Below, piece by piece: positions 37,169 through 46,772 of a stretch of DNA of 64,000 bases. The notes beneath the pieces were generated by a model. The model had not been told where the DNA came from. It saw only the letters and a program-made list of their open reading frames with translations, and made no database searches. The translations under genes were made by a program, and so were the position numbers. Position 1 is the stretch's first letter, and each line of letters starts with the position of its first letter. Origin of the DNA: Bacteroidota bacterium (GTDB lineage Bacteria; Bacteroidota; Bacteroidia; AKYH767-A; 2013-40CM-41-45); NCBI GenBank assembly GCA_016720935.1, contig JADKJP010000007.1, positions 868,001-932,000 of the forward strand. The letters run 5' to 3'.

Positions 37169-39897
37169 TCCGTATCAATAAATGTTGTGAAATCGTTATA
37201 TTTGGATCTAGTCTTTTTCATTTTTACCACTTCTGGTAATATATGGGAATCATTATCGCAGTCAGTGAATATATTTAACTTCTCACACAACACATCCTCC
37301 CCCACTTCTATACTGCCGCTCATAATCTCATCACGCCTGTAAAGAATTGTTTTAACCAACTTTCTAATCAATTGTGAGTATAATATAGAATTATTAATGT
37401 GGCTATTAACCAAAACCCCATTGGGAAACGCAGAAATGTCCCGCGTAAATAAAGATCCTTGTTCTATAATATAGTATGCAGTTGGTGAGTCTTGGCTACT
37501 TGTTTCAAAGAGTTTGGAATATATAGCCAACTGAAGATCCTCTCCTTTTTCCATGAGGCCGCGGTATTTATTTGCTCCTGAATATTTCAAATCCATTACG
37601 CATGTTTGATTAACTCCGTTGTATTTTCTTTGAAGTAATAGGTCGCATTTACCATTTATACAGATCCCTTGTATCTCCTTTGTCTCTGTCAATTCACAGC
37701 CAATGATAGACCAGCCACCACTAACAATATGTTGCAATAAAATATGGAAGTTAAACAAGAGTTTATTTTTAAAGGCCGCCAAATAGCTTTCTTGTCCGAA
37801 TTCATATAATCGCAAACCATTTTCCGAAATAACTATTTCTAATTGACGAGCATACAATTGATCTATAACGGTTTTAGGCATTGTCAGTATGTCACTGGTA
37901 GTTAATAGTTCTTCATACAAATGATGCGATAGATTTCCAAGATATTTATACATTGAGTCAAAGGTTATCACATTGTCGCGTTTCAGCTTGGCTTTATACT
38001 CCAATACCCATTGATAAGGATACTTCAATAACTTTATCAGACTATTGTGAGATTCACCAGATTCTCTAGGTTCATTTAAAAGTATATTGTCATTTCCTAT
38101 CTTCCAATAAACAGGAAAGGAAGGTATTAGATCCAATCTCTTTTCTACGATTTTTAATTTCTCCCCTTTAAGTAATCTGACATCAGAAGGAACTTGATAA
38201 TTAAATGTTATAGATTGAAGATCCTCAAAAAGAGATTCCATGTATGGCATGAACGGATGCGGTTGCGGGGTTTCTCCGTTCACAAAATTGGGTATTACAA
38301 AGATGACTTTATCAGTTACATACTTAATCCAATTCCTTAAAAAATAGAACTGTCTTTTCGCACATTGAGATGCTTCATCATATAGTAAACCTTCCTGCTT
38401 TAACCAATCCAATTCCAATCCTGTCCAGTGATCCCAAATTGCCGCTCTGCTTGCGGATCCGTAGAAATTAAACCATAACAACTCTTTTACTCCTCCAACA
38501 AGAAGTGACGACGAATTCAATTCGGTAAGACTTCCTTTTTGCTTTTCCAGGTTTGGCAAAACAACTGAGGCAAGTACCAAGTCTACTATTTTGTCAATGT
38601 CCAACTCATTCATTTCTAAATCCTGTGGTAAAGATTCAAGAATAATTAAAAATTCGGCGTACGTAGTACAAAGCCTTTCCAATGTAGACAGAACAGGATC
38701 CTCCTTTCTAAAATGCAATCGCCGTGTTAATATTACATACACATACTTATAGAATTTGATTAATTCATCAACTTTAAACTTTTCATTTTTCTTTCTTCCA
38801 AATGTTATCAGAAATTCTAATCGCTCAGTCACTTCTCTTTCTTTCTTATCCCGTTCCTCCGGTTTCAATGAATCTAGATAGTCACGAATACTATTCGTCC
38901 ATGCTTCGCTACCAAATCCAGGGCTTTCTTTGAAATTTTTAGCAAGTTTTTTACAAAGTTTTTGAGAAAATATATTGATTGGACTTAAGAAATATTCGAG
39001 AACACCTTGCGTTTCATTGGGTTTCCATAACCACACTTTCAAACTCCGCAACAAATGAATACGCGGATCCACTATCATTTGTATACTCTGACCAGAAGTA
39101 GGCAATCCAAATTTTGAAAGAGCAAAGGACAACGAAGGTTCGCCACTCTCATTTACCACCAATGGTTTATACAAGGGGTCTTCTGAAAGAATTGCTGCTA
39201 TACCATCAGCAGCGGAAAGCACATCTGGAAATCTCAGTATTTGTAATGTACCATCAGTCTTGGGAATTCTCTTTATTTTTTCTTTGGTTCCGGAGTGGAC
39301 ATACTGTTGCAAAATTCCTAAATCTGTATTTGTATCTATTTTCCTATTAAAAGAATATTCAATAATTTCTATGTTCGATTTTTTTAGTGCATCAAACATT
39401 CTTCTCCAGGGCTCCGGTAAAAGTGAATACGGTTCTAAATGAGTGATCTCCCGCACAGGAAGCCTTACTCCTTCCTTTATTTTATAAAGAACATTATTAA
39501 ATCGGTCAGCAAATCCATTATTAGGTTGGTCGAAACATGTTTCAGTTTTAGCAAGATCCATTAACCTTTTAGGCATTCCCTTCTTAACTTTAAAATCCCA
39601 TCCTGCCATCTTCAACTCATCTCTCCACAGTAGGAGTGTTTGACTTACTTCCAGGTCATTAGCACTAAACGATTGCTCATAAAATGCACCTTTGAGATTT
39701 GCTTTCAGCGCATCTCTAGATTTTAACAACCTCAGTGCATGAGGCGGCTGATGGTTTGCTAATCCCAAGTGAAGTTCAAGCAAACCAATCAGTCCCACTG
39801 GACCAGCGTGAAGATCTCCGACGGCTATCCCATTTGTTGAGAAAACATTCACGGGATAGGTTTCTTGATCAAATAAAGTTGAAAAGAATATTCTCAT
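37165..39897 (-). CDS. AddB-like PD-(D/E)XK nuclease subunit without Walker A
   Basis: The protein has 910 residues. The C-terminal nuclease motif CINGKCDLLLQRKYNGVNQT followed by VMDLKYSG (D...DLK) fits AddB-type RecB-family nucleases, and the position just before an addA-like gene with a 4-base overlap supports a heterodimer. Where AddB has GxxGxGKT, this protein reads AVGDLHAGPVGLIGLLELH near residue 27, so no functional Walker A is visible. It is probably a nuclease/scaffold subunit. Starts 10 bases after sbcC. Confidence 0.78.
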   Translation of the reverse strand: MRIFFSTLFDQETYPVNVFSTNGIAVGDLHAGPVGLIGLLELHLGLANHQPPHALRLLKSRDALKANLKGAFYEQSFSANDLEVSQTLLLWRDELKMAGWDFKVKKGMPKRLMDLAKTETCFDQPNNGFADRFNNVLYKIKEGVRLPVREITHLEPYSLLPEPWRRMFDALKKSNIEIIEYSFNRKIDTNTDLGILQQYVHSGTKEKIKRIPKTDGTLQILRFPDVLSAADGIAAILSEDPLYKPLVVNESGEPSLSFALSKFGLPTSGQSIQMIVDPRIHLLRSLKVWLWKPNETQGVLEYFLSPINIFSQKLCKKLAKNFKESPGFGSEAWTNSIRDYLDSLKPEERDKKEREVTERLEFLITFGRKKNEKFKVDELIKFYKYVYVILTRRLHFRKEDPVLSTLERLCTTYAEFLIILESLPQDLEMNELDIDKIVDLVLASVVLPNLEKQKGSLTELNSSSLLVGGVKELLWFNFYGSASRAAIWDHWTGLELDWLKQEGLLYDEASQCAKRQFYFLRNWIKYVTDKVIFVIPNFVNGETPQPHPFMPYMESLFEDLQSITFNYQVPSDVRLLKGEKLKIVEKRLDLIPSFPVYWKIGNDNILLNEPRESGESHNSLIKLLKYPYQWVLEYKAKLKRDNVITFDSMYKYLGNLSHHLYEELLTTSDILTMPKTVIDQLYARQLEIVISENGLRLYEFGQESYLAAFKNKLLFNFHILLQHIVSGGWSIIGCELTETKEIQGICINGKCDLLLQRKYNGVNQTCVMDLKYSGANKYRGLMEKGEDLQLAIYSKLFETSSQDSPTAYYIIEQGSLFTRDISAFPNGVLVNSHINNSILYSQLIRKLVKTILYRRDEIMSGSIEVGEDVLCEKLNIFTDCDNDSHILPEVVKMKKTRSKYNDFTTFIDTE

Positions 39898-39907
39898 AAC
39901 TATATAA

Positions 39908-42900
39908 TTAATTACTTGACCAACTATTTACAATTTTAGAACCCGAAACCGGATCTTCTTCTATTTTCAAATAAACGTCAATATCCTGCTGCAGATCCTC
40001 TACATGTGAAATCAGTCCAACCACCCGGCGCTCATTTCGTAACGTCTTTAATGTATCAAACACCACCTGTAATGATTCTTTATCCAAAGAACCAAATCCT
40101 TCGTCGAGGAAAAAGAATTGCTGGTCCACTCCGGCGTTGCGTTGAATATTTTCGGACAATGCCAGGGCCAGCGAAAGAGCGGCCTGAAAAGTCTGACCGC
40201 CTGACAAGGATTTAATGTGTCTCAGTTCGCCGTTATTCATGAAATCTCTAATCATAAAGGAATTATCTGCCGTCAGCTCAAGCTTGTACTTTTGCCTGGT
40301 CATTTTGTAAAACCGCTGATTGGCTATTTGCACTACATTATTCAGGTATTTTGATGAGAGGAAATTCACAAAACCTTTTGATTTAAACAAAGTTGTCAAC
40401 TCCCCAAGACTCAATTCGCGCTCTGTCAATTTTTCCTTTTCCTTCAGGAATAATTGTTTCTCTGTAAGCTTCGCTTCAAGAACATTTATATCATTTTCAA
40501 GGACAGCTATACTTCCATTCAGTTCCTCCAATTCCTTTAGCTGTAATGGTATTTGGCTTCTTAATAAATTTAACCTTTCTACGTCCATTTTTTTTCCTTG
40601 GGTTTTCCCCTGCAACTCCGATACCTGACCTTTTAATTGATTAAGATTTGCTTTAAACCTTTCAACCTCATCAGTAATCCTTTTTTCATCAAGTTGCTTT
40701 TCGAGTATGGCCAGTACTTCATTACGATCACGCGCTAATTTTTCAGTAGATGTGTCGATTTTTATATTCGTATCACTAATACTGGCTTCCAGTCGCTCTT
40801 TTTCCCTTTTCTTTTCAATTAAACTTCCACTAATTGTTGACTGCTCCTGATCCAAATCCTTGATTTCTTGCAATCGCTCTTTTTCAGTCGTTTCTATATT
40901 TACTATACTCGAACGAATGCTCCTGATTTCATTTTCAATAGAGGTTGCTGGTCGATCCTTGTAATCTTCGATACTAATTACGGTAAATAACTTAATTTTC
41001 TCTTCGAGTTGACCAGCCATCTGATCTTCTTCGCGCTTCTTATTTTCGAAGGTCAACTTTTCGTTAGAAAGATGATCTTCCATTTTTTCTATTTCTCTAT
41101 CCAATCCCTCTCGTATCTTACTGCTGTCCTGTAACTTTTTTTGTTTACTTTCAAGTTCCTTCCACTCCTTTTCAAATTCTTTAACTTGCTCCTTTTTATA
41201 AATTCCCTTTGGAAACTTTTTGGCATGATCATTTTTAGACTCTTTGCTTTTATTCCATTTTATCTCTGCATCCTCACATCTTTTCACTAATTGCTTAATG
41301 TCTTTTAAAATTGATTTCATGTCTCCCCATAACTCATCCAGCATATTTAATTCTGTATCCAGTCCTTCAATTTTATTTTCTATTTCGTCAAGTTTTCTCT
41401 TAATGTCAATTTTTTTCATTGGATTGGGGTGATGCGTTGATCCGCACAATGGACAAGGCTCTCCTTTCGTCAAATTAGAAGCATGATCTACCAATTTCTG
41501 CTGAACTGACAATTTCAATTTTTGATCTAGTAAAGCCTTTTGCGTATTTTCAAAAGCGCTCTTTTCTTCTTCCCAAATTTCCTTAAACTCATCAATGTCA
41601 AAGTCAGCAGGTAACTTTTTAAATATATTTTTAAACGCCCCTTTCTTCAGTATAGTTAGTTCTTTATTTTTTTCAGATTTTTCATTTTTAACGTCCGTCC
41701 ATCCCTCCAGCATCTCCTTCTCCTTCTCTTCGAGCATTCTGTTCTTGTCATACCAATTTTTTATCTTTTTGAGATACTCCAGATTGGAAGCACTCTTCGT
41801 TAACCCAACGATTTCTTTGGCAACAGCATCTCTACTCTTTTTTGAATCAGCTACTTTCTTGTTGTCTGCCTTTATTTTGCTTTCTTCAATAGTTAAACGA
41901 CTTCGCAAGTTCTCGTGCCGTTTTTTCAAGTCATAAAATAATACAAGCTGATTTAACTGATCTGCCTTTTTGGTAAGAGTCGGGATTTTTGCTTTATCAT
42001 TTTGTGTTATATCAAGCGCAATTTTTGCTTTGTGCAATTGCTCCGTAATAATTCCGTCTTTTTGAGAATATTGTTCTATCGAAGCATTGCATGTGTTCAA
42101 CTGTTTCTGATCAGCAGAAAGGTTATCAAAAAGGGGCTTAAATTCAGTCTTGTAGCTCCTGAATTCACTAAGTTCCTTTTCTTTTAAAACATATTCCTGT
42201 TCCTTCCCCTGCAGGCTTGCCAATTCTCCATTTTTCTCTTCATAAGCCTTAAGGTCAGTAGCAAGCTGATTCAACAAGTTCAATTCTGCTTTAGCGGGAT
42301 CAATCTGAAGTGCCAATTCATCCTTTTTCTTGGAACGTTCACTTTTTTCTTCTTTCTTAAGATTTATATTTTCAGTTGACACATCATCCACTCCTTCTAA
42401 TCGCGCATTTATTTTTATAAGGCTATCTTTATTTTGATCCGAAAGAATTTTCACTTTAGAAGAAAGATCATATTTGCCCAGATTAAAGATCTCCTGCAGC
42501 ATTTGCGTCCTGTCTGTTGGTTTCAATGAAAGAAAGTCCTGGAACTTCCCTTGTGGAATAACAATTGTTCGATTAAAATTTTCGTAAGAGACACCGATTT
42601 CCGAGATAATAACTTCAGGAAGAATTGGGACAAGTCCATCGTTTAATAGTTCATAATAATTATGCTCTTTGATGGTAACTTCATCAAATTTTTTCTTGTT
42701 TCTTAACGCCCTTATTTTAATAGTGAATTTCCGTTTTTGCGATCCTGCTAAAAAAGTGAAATCAATGATCATCTCATTTGACTTCAAATTCATCATATTG
42801 TATTTAAGATCAACATTTCTACCTTGAAAGCGATCATTGTCCCCATAGATGGCATATGAAATCGCATCAAGAATAGCTGATTTCCCCGACCCGACTTTTC

Positions 42901-43003
42901 CAAATATCCCGAACAATCCAGCCTCAGTAAGCCTGGCAAAATCAATGATTTGTTCTTCCTGATAAGAATAAATTCCTTTTAGTTTTAATGATAATGGGAT
43001 CAT
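39908..43003 (-). CDS. sbcC: Exonuclease SbcC (Rad50-like SMC ATPase)
   Basis: The protein has 1031 residues. Walker A GIFGKVGSGKSAILDAISYA near residue 34, a long coiled coil, zinc hook CPLCGS near 520, a second coiled coil, signature LSGGQTFQAALSLALALSE near 935, and Walker B FFFLDEGFGSLD. It forms the ATP-dependent Mre11-Rad50-type complex with SbcD, which opens hairpins and trims blocked or protein-bound DNA ends. Its start overlaps the sbcD end by 4 bases. Confidence 0.95.
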   Translation of the reverse strand: MIPLSLKLKGIYSYQEEQIIDFARLTEAGLFGIFGKVGSGKSAILDAISYAIYGDNDRFQGRNVDLKYNMMNLKSNEMIIDFTFLAGSQKRKFTIKIRALRNKKKFDEVTIKEHNYYELLNDGLVPILPEVIISEIGVSYENFNRTIVIPQGKFQDFLSLKPTDRTQMLQEIFNLGKYDLSSKVKILSDQNKDSLIKINARLEGVDDVSTENINLKKEEKSERSKKKDELALQIDPAKAELNLLNQLATDLKAYEEKNGELASLQGKEQEYVLKEKELSEFRSYKTEFKPLFDNLSADQKQLNTCNASIEQYSQKDGIITEQLHKAKIALDITQNDKAKIPTLTKKADQLNQLVLFYDLKKRHENLRSRLTIEESKIKADNKKVADSKKSRDAVAKEIVGLTKSASNLEYLKKIKNWYDKNRMLEEKEKEMLEGWTDVKNEKSEKNKELTILKKGAFKNIFKKLPADFDIDEFKEIWEEEKSAFENTQKALLDQKLKLSVQQKLVDHASNLTKGEPCPLCGSTHHPNPMKKIDIKRKLDEIENKIEGLDTELNMLDELWGDMKSILKDIKQLVKRCEDAEIKWNKSKESKNDHAKKFPKGIYKKEQVKEFEKEWKELESKQKKLQDSSKIREGLDREIEKMEDHLSNEKLTFENKKREEDQMAGQLEEKIKLFTVISIEDYKDRPATSIENEIRSIRSSIVNIETTEKERLQEIKDLDQEQSTISGSLIEKKREKERLEASISDTNIKIDTSTEKLARDRNEVLAILEKQLDEKRITDEVERFKANLNQLKGQVSELQGKTQGKKMDVERLNLLRSQIPLQLKELEELNGSIAVLENDINVLEAKLTEKQLFLKEKEKLTERELSLGELTTLFKSKGFVNFLSSKYLNNVVQIANQRFYKMTRQKYKLELTADNSFMIRDFMNNGELRHIKSLSGGQTFQAALSLALALSENIQRNAGVDQQFFFLDEGFGSLDKESLQVVFDTLKTLRNERRVVGLISHVEDLQQDIDVYLKIEEDPVSGSKIVNSWSSN

Positions 43004-44232
43004 AGCTGTTCGGTTTCATCAATACTTTGAACTTCTTTTAATAAATCTAAAACATATAGAGGCGGATCAGTTTGCTTTTTATATTTAAAGTAATCAATAA
43101 ATAAACTTTCAAAATCCTGGGCTTGGTTAATCTGAACAGGACTTACAGGCTCCAATCCCGAGTTGATCATTTCAGGGATGACATCAATGATTCGTTCATG
43201 TACATCCGCAAGACTTTTCCGTGCCTGGCCATCCAAATACTTGTCCGTAACAATCGTGACTTCAACAAAAGCTTCTTGATTTTCGAGTAGCCATCTTTTT
43301 GCTTCATCTAAAGATTCAAACCTTCCCCTTTTTAAGGGACGACCTGCTTCTAATTGATGCGGGTGTATTCTTACACTCTCTCCGGGATTCGCCTCGATAA
43401 TTACTACATATTTATCCTGCTCGGCTTCAGCGAAGCTGTAGGAAAGCGGCGAGGAACTATACACTGCAGGACAGGGTTTATTCCCAACAGTTTGGTTGCG
43501 GTGCAAATGTCCCAAGGCAACATAGTGTACCTGCTGTGGGACACTGCTGGTATATATCTCCTGGGCACCGCCGACATGAAGAATTGGTTTTTCGTCGTCA
43601 GGTTCCTGGGGCTTTTCTTGCCCCTGAGTCATCATAAACAGGTGCGCTACCAGGATATTAATGCCTTTTGAATCGCAATATTCATCGGCGATCTTTTTCC
43701 AATGTTTCCTGAGCAGGTCACGCAATTCCTCTTCGGAATCCTGCTCACCCAAATAGGTTTTCAACCGAAATTCATTTGCATAAGGTGTTAAAAGTATGCG
43801 AAGTGGGAAATTCACATCCGGCAAAACGAGCTCCACAAATCCGTCATCACTCTTACTAACCTTGATCCCATCAGGGAGATCAAGCAAACTCAATTTTGAC
43901 TGAGGAAAACCGGAGAACAAGATGCCACATTCTCTTGCCAGGGGATCCGGGGCTTCAATCCGTTCCGGAGAATCATGGTTTCCTGCTATTGCAATTACCG
44001 CCCTCTTGCCGTTAGAGGAAAGTCTCTTCAGCGTTTTATAGAACAGTTCAATCGATTCAGCGGGCGGATTATAGGTGTCATACAAGTCCCCGGCAATAAT
44101 TACAGCATGGACCCCTTCGCTCTCTGCTATCTTACAGATCTCGTCAAGAACATCAACCTGTTCTTCATGTCTGGAAAATCGATCCAGTTTTTTACCAAGA
44201 TGCCAGTCGGCGGTGTGTAATATTTTCAGCAT
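43000..44232 (-). CDS. sbcD: Exonuclease SbcD (Mre11-like)
   Basis: The protein has 410 residues. Metallophosphoesterase motifs: ADWHLGKK (residue 8), IAGDLYD (47), AGNHDSPE (84), LVAHLF, and ALGHLHRNQ (about 238). It is the manganese nuclease partner of SbcC. First gene of the tightly overlapping run sbcD-sbcC-addB-like-addA-like. An inverted repeat lies 45 bases upstream. Confidence 0.95.
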   Translation of the reverse strand: MLKILHTADWHLGKKLDRFSRHEEQVDVLDEICKIAESEGVHAVIIAGDLYDTYNPPAESIELFYKTLKRLSSNGKRAVIAIAGNHDSPERIEAPDPLARECGILFSGFPQSKLSLLDLPDGIKVSKSDDGFVELVLPDVNFPLRILLTPYANEFRLKTYLGEQDSEEELRDLLRKHWKKIADEYCDSKGINILVAHLFMMTQGQEKPQEPDDEKPILHVGGAQEIYTSSVPQQVHYVALGHLHRNQTVGNKPCPAVYSSSPLSYSFAEAEQDKYVVIIEANPGESVRIHPHQLEAGRPLKRGRFESLDEAKRWLLENQEAFVEVTIVTDKYLDGQARKSLADVHERIIDVIPEMINSGLEPVSPVQINQAQDFESLFIDYFKYKKQTDPPLYVLDLLKEVQSIDETEQL

Positions 44233-44276
44233 TTGTTCATTTTATCTTTGAAAGAATTTATTCAAGCAAATATTCT

Positions 44277-44295
44277 GAACGAAAAATATTCGTTC
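44277..44295. promoter_or_regulatory. Inverted repeat upstream of sbcD
   Basis: GAACGAA (44277-44283) and TTCGTTC (44289-44295) are perfect arms around AAATA. It sits 45 bases before the sbcD ATG and just after the stop of the Kelch protein gene. With no T-run it looks more like an operator than a terminator. GAAC...GTTC ends recall LexA boxes of other phyla, but the spacing is not theirs. Confidence 0.4.
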
Positions 44296-44297
44296 TA

Positions 44298-45546
44298 CTA
44301 TATGAGTATGATCCTGCCCGTTTGCACTGTTTTTCCCTCACTAATCACAGAAAACAGAACATACCCCGTCAACCGCACAATTCCCTCCCCGATCATTTCC
44401 TCCCCCGGCAAAATTTCCCGGCGAAGAAGAAGGCGCCCCGAGAGGTCGCAGCATTCAAGGACGACAGGGTGAGGATATGGATTGCTGATGCTGAGGGATC
44501 CGGAAGGGTCCTGGCGGATGCTGACTTCAGGATTTTCAGGTTCAGGAAGTGAACTTTCTACCGAGGTAGGCAGGGGAACACGGTACGCGTACAATCCGCC
44601 CCGGTAAACGGTGGAGAAGAAATTGTGATCAATCAGAAAATAGACCGAGGCAGTGTCGGAGTTTACGACCATGGGGGAACCGGGCAGGGTGAACGTGTCG
44701 AGGTAGGTAAAGCTCCCGGTTTGAAGATCCTGCTCATACACGGTAACGTTATGCCAATTCGCCGGACTGCAGGAGAAGAGGATGGCACGGCCCTGCATCG
44801 TTCCGCTGAAGCAGTTGTTGCCAGCTACCACCGCAGGGTCGAGGGAACCGATCATCGTCCAGGCATCAAGTTGTGTATCGTAAGTCCACAATACCGACGC
44901 AGGTCCCGTTCCCTGAATCGGCATGTACAAGGATCCGTTCCGTGCCCATGAAACGAAATTTACGCGAAGGCCGGCGACCGGAAGGTCACTGCGGCGCGTC
45001 CAGCTGTCCAGGGCGGTATCGTATTCCCATACATCCCGGTGGTTCATCGTATAGCCGTGTACGGGATCCAGTGAATCCCCGAGGGTGATGTATATTTTAT
45101 TTCCAACAACTTCGCACACCGGATATTCCCTGCCGCCGCCGGGGAAATCAGCCTTCTGTGTCCAGGTGTCTGTGCTTTCGTCGTATTTCCAGAGGTCGTG
45201 GTAATAGGTCCAGTTGGATAGTGTGGTTTCATCGCAGCCGATGCCGGTGTACAATTTTCCGTTACAATGCACCGCGACGGCTCCGGAGCGCCAGGGGAAG
45301 AGGATGTCGTTCTTCCGAACCCACGAAGAGGTGACGTGATTGTATTCATGGAATTCATGCGAATACCCGCCCAGGCTGTCGCTGCCGTAAATAAACCGGG
45401 ATTTCCCGTCATAAAAAGAACCCGTAGCAGCCATGCGTTGAGCAGGCCCGGGGAAACTGTCAATGAAACTCAGGTTTTGTGTCCGCGATTGAAACGGAAG
45501 CAGTAAGAGGAATAAAAAGGAATATATAAGAAAAGAAAGGTTTCAT
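44298..45546 (-). CDS. Kelch-repeat T9SS-exported protein, frameshift in signal peptide
   Basis: The long frame (44298-45434, 378 residues) has about five Kelch-like blades (DLWKYDESTDTWTQKADFPGG, DVWEYDTALDSWTRRSDLP) and a C-terminal T9SS-like sorting domain. It begins without a signal peptide. Upstream, an ATG at 45546 starts MKPFFSYIFL, and removing one A from the A5 run at 45514-45518 gives a perfect signal peptide (..LLFLLLLPFQSRTQNLSF..) joined to the Kelch frame. Surface or secreted propeller protein, partner unknown. Related in type to the Kelch part of the giant protein at the left edge. Confidence 0.8.
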
Positions 45547-45916
45547 AATATAAGGTGTTTAAAGTGATAACGGCTGAAGGTGTTTTGTATATCATGCGAC
45601 CGGATATTTTAAAAATAAAACAAATTTCTTTCATTGAATTCACCGATTCAAATATAGTAGAAGCATCTTAAAAGTGTGAAATGAACGAAACTAAAAATAC
45701 TTCTTCAATAGCATTTGTGGGAATGATATGTATCATGAATCACTGGCTCCCGGAGAGGAGAACTGCACCTTCCGGTGTACCCGACTCAAACTCATAATTC
45801 GAAGCTTGTCAGGGGGAAAAAATCAGTCGAAAGTATGAGTGCAATACCCGGTCAGCGAGAAAAATGTTTTTGAAAATCGGAACGGATCGCTCGGCTGCAA
45901 AAATGTCTTTTCAACT
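45547..45916. other. Intergenic stretch
   Basis: It holds a TATATTTG box (45649-45656, minus strand) that could serve the Kelch gene with a leader of about 100 bases; no proper upstream box is seen. A plus-strand frame from 45839 into the next gene is an antisense shadow. Nothing else was recognised. Confidence 0.4.
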
Positions 45917-46540
45917 TCACTGAACATTCTCCCGGAGCCATTGCATCCATTCTTCCTGCAAAATCACGGGAACACCGGCCTGCTCGCAAACGCGGAGGGT
46001 ATGTCCGGTGCCTCCTCCCCCGCCACCCTCCCGGCTCCTGTCCACATAAAAGATCCCAAGACTTGCGGGGGCAAGTCCCTGTTCGGCGGACCCGGTTACT
46101 TTCAGGGTATCGCGAAGCAGGTACAGACTTTTTGCATAGGCTTGTCCCTTTTCACGTTGCACAAAACGGTCGATCAGTCTTGCGTTGGCCGGCGTGGCTT
46201 GTTTGGTCCTGTACACCAGCTCCGGCTCCTCCACGCTTGAAATATTCTCCACTGCAACGGAATAGGCGGAAGGGTTCTTCCTCGACTTGCCCATTCCGGA
46301 ACTTGGCAGGATGTATTGCAAGCGCGACGCATCCACACGGCAAACACCCTCGGCGAAGGCCTCGTCCGATCCGGTGGCATTGCCTGTGCGGAAAATGGCG
46401 CCGGGCAATCTGCCTGCAAGCATTTCGGCCAAACGAAGGAGAGCCGGACGATCCGCGTCCGGGAGATTGCGTGTGCCTTCCACGAGAATGACCGGATCCT
46501 TGCAGGAGGATATGTAATGAAGGAAGGAGGCGTAATCCAT
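45917..46540 (-). CDS. SLOG/YpsA-like Rossmann-fold protein
   Basis: The protein has 207 residues. VILVEGTRNLPDADRPALLRLAEML, FRTGNATGSDEAFAEGV (nucleotide-binding TGxAxGSD) and IFYVDRSREGGGGGGTGHTLRVCEQAGVPVI form the Rossmann core of the SLOG superfamily (DprA/YpsA/LOG relatives), which bind nucleotide-like ligands. Some SLOG proteins are sensors in defence systems; here no effector is fused or adjacent, so the role stays open. Confidence 0.75.
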   Translation of the reverse strand: MDYASFLHYISSCKDPVILVEGTRNLPDADRPALLRLAEMLAGRLPGAIFRTGNATGSDEAFAEGVCRVDASRLQYILPSSGMGKSRKNPSAYSVAVENISSVEEPELVYRTKQATPANARLIDRFVQREKGQAYAKSLYLLRDTLKVTGSAEQGLAPASLGIFYVDRSREGGGGGGTGHTLRVCEQAGVPVILQEEWMQWLRENVQ

Positions 46541-46606
46541 TGTGGTTAAATTTACTAAATTATGATATATTCAGAGGTACGGAACGTTATTAGTGGGAGT
46601 GGGTTT

Positions 46607-46664
46607 GGTTGTTGGTTGTTGGTTGTTGGCTGTTGGTTTTGAGTTATTGAGTTATTGAGTTATT
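46607..46664. repeat. Tandem GGTTGTT and GAGTTATT simple repeats
   Basis: Four GGTTGTT-like units (46607-46637) are followed by three exact GAGTTATT units (46641-46664). The GAGTTATT unit recurs at 47172-47200 on the other side of the small membrane-protein gene. Confidence 0.75.
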
Positions 46665-46725
46665 GAGATATAGATAATTTAGAAACAGATCTTAGTGTAT
46701 TGGTAGGTGGAATTTATGAAAATTC

Positions 46726-46735
46726 GGGGGGGGGG
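46726..46735. repeat. G10 homopolymer tract
   Basis: Ten consecutive G, 38 bases before the start of the membrane-protein gene. Such tracts can vary in length and alter expression, or reflect read error. Confidence 0.7.
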
Positions 46736-46772
46736 TGTGAGAACTTTTTCAGATTAATTAATATTTACGGAC

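Noticed and set aside
25164..44232. Assignment to BREX, DISARM or Gabija
   Set aside because: No BrxC/PglZ, no DrmAB, and the helicase and SMC-type genes have AddA and SbcC architecture, not GajA/GajB.
45839..46240. 133-codon plus-strand frame
   Set aside because: Antisense to the SLOG-fold gene, which has clear motifs on the other strand.
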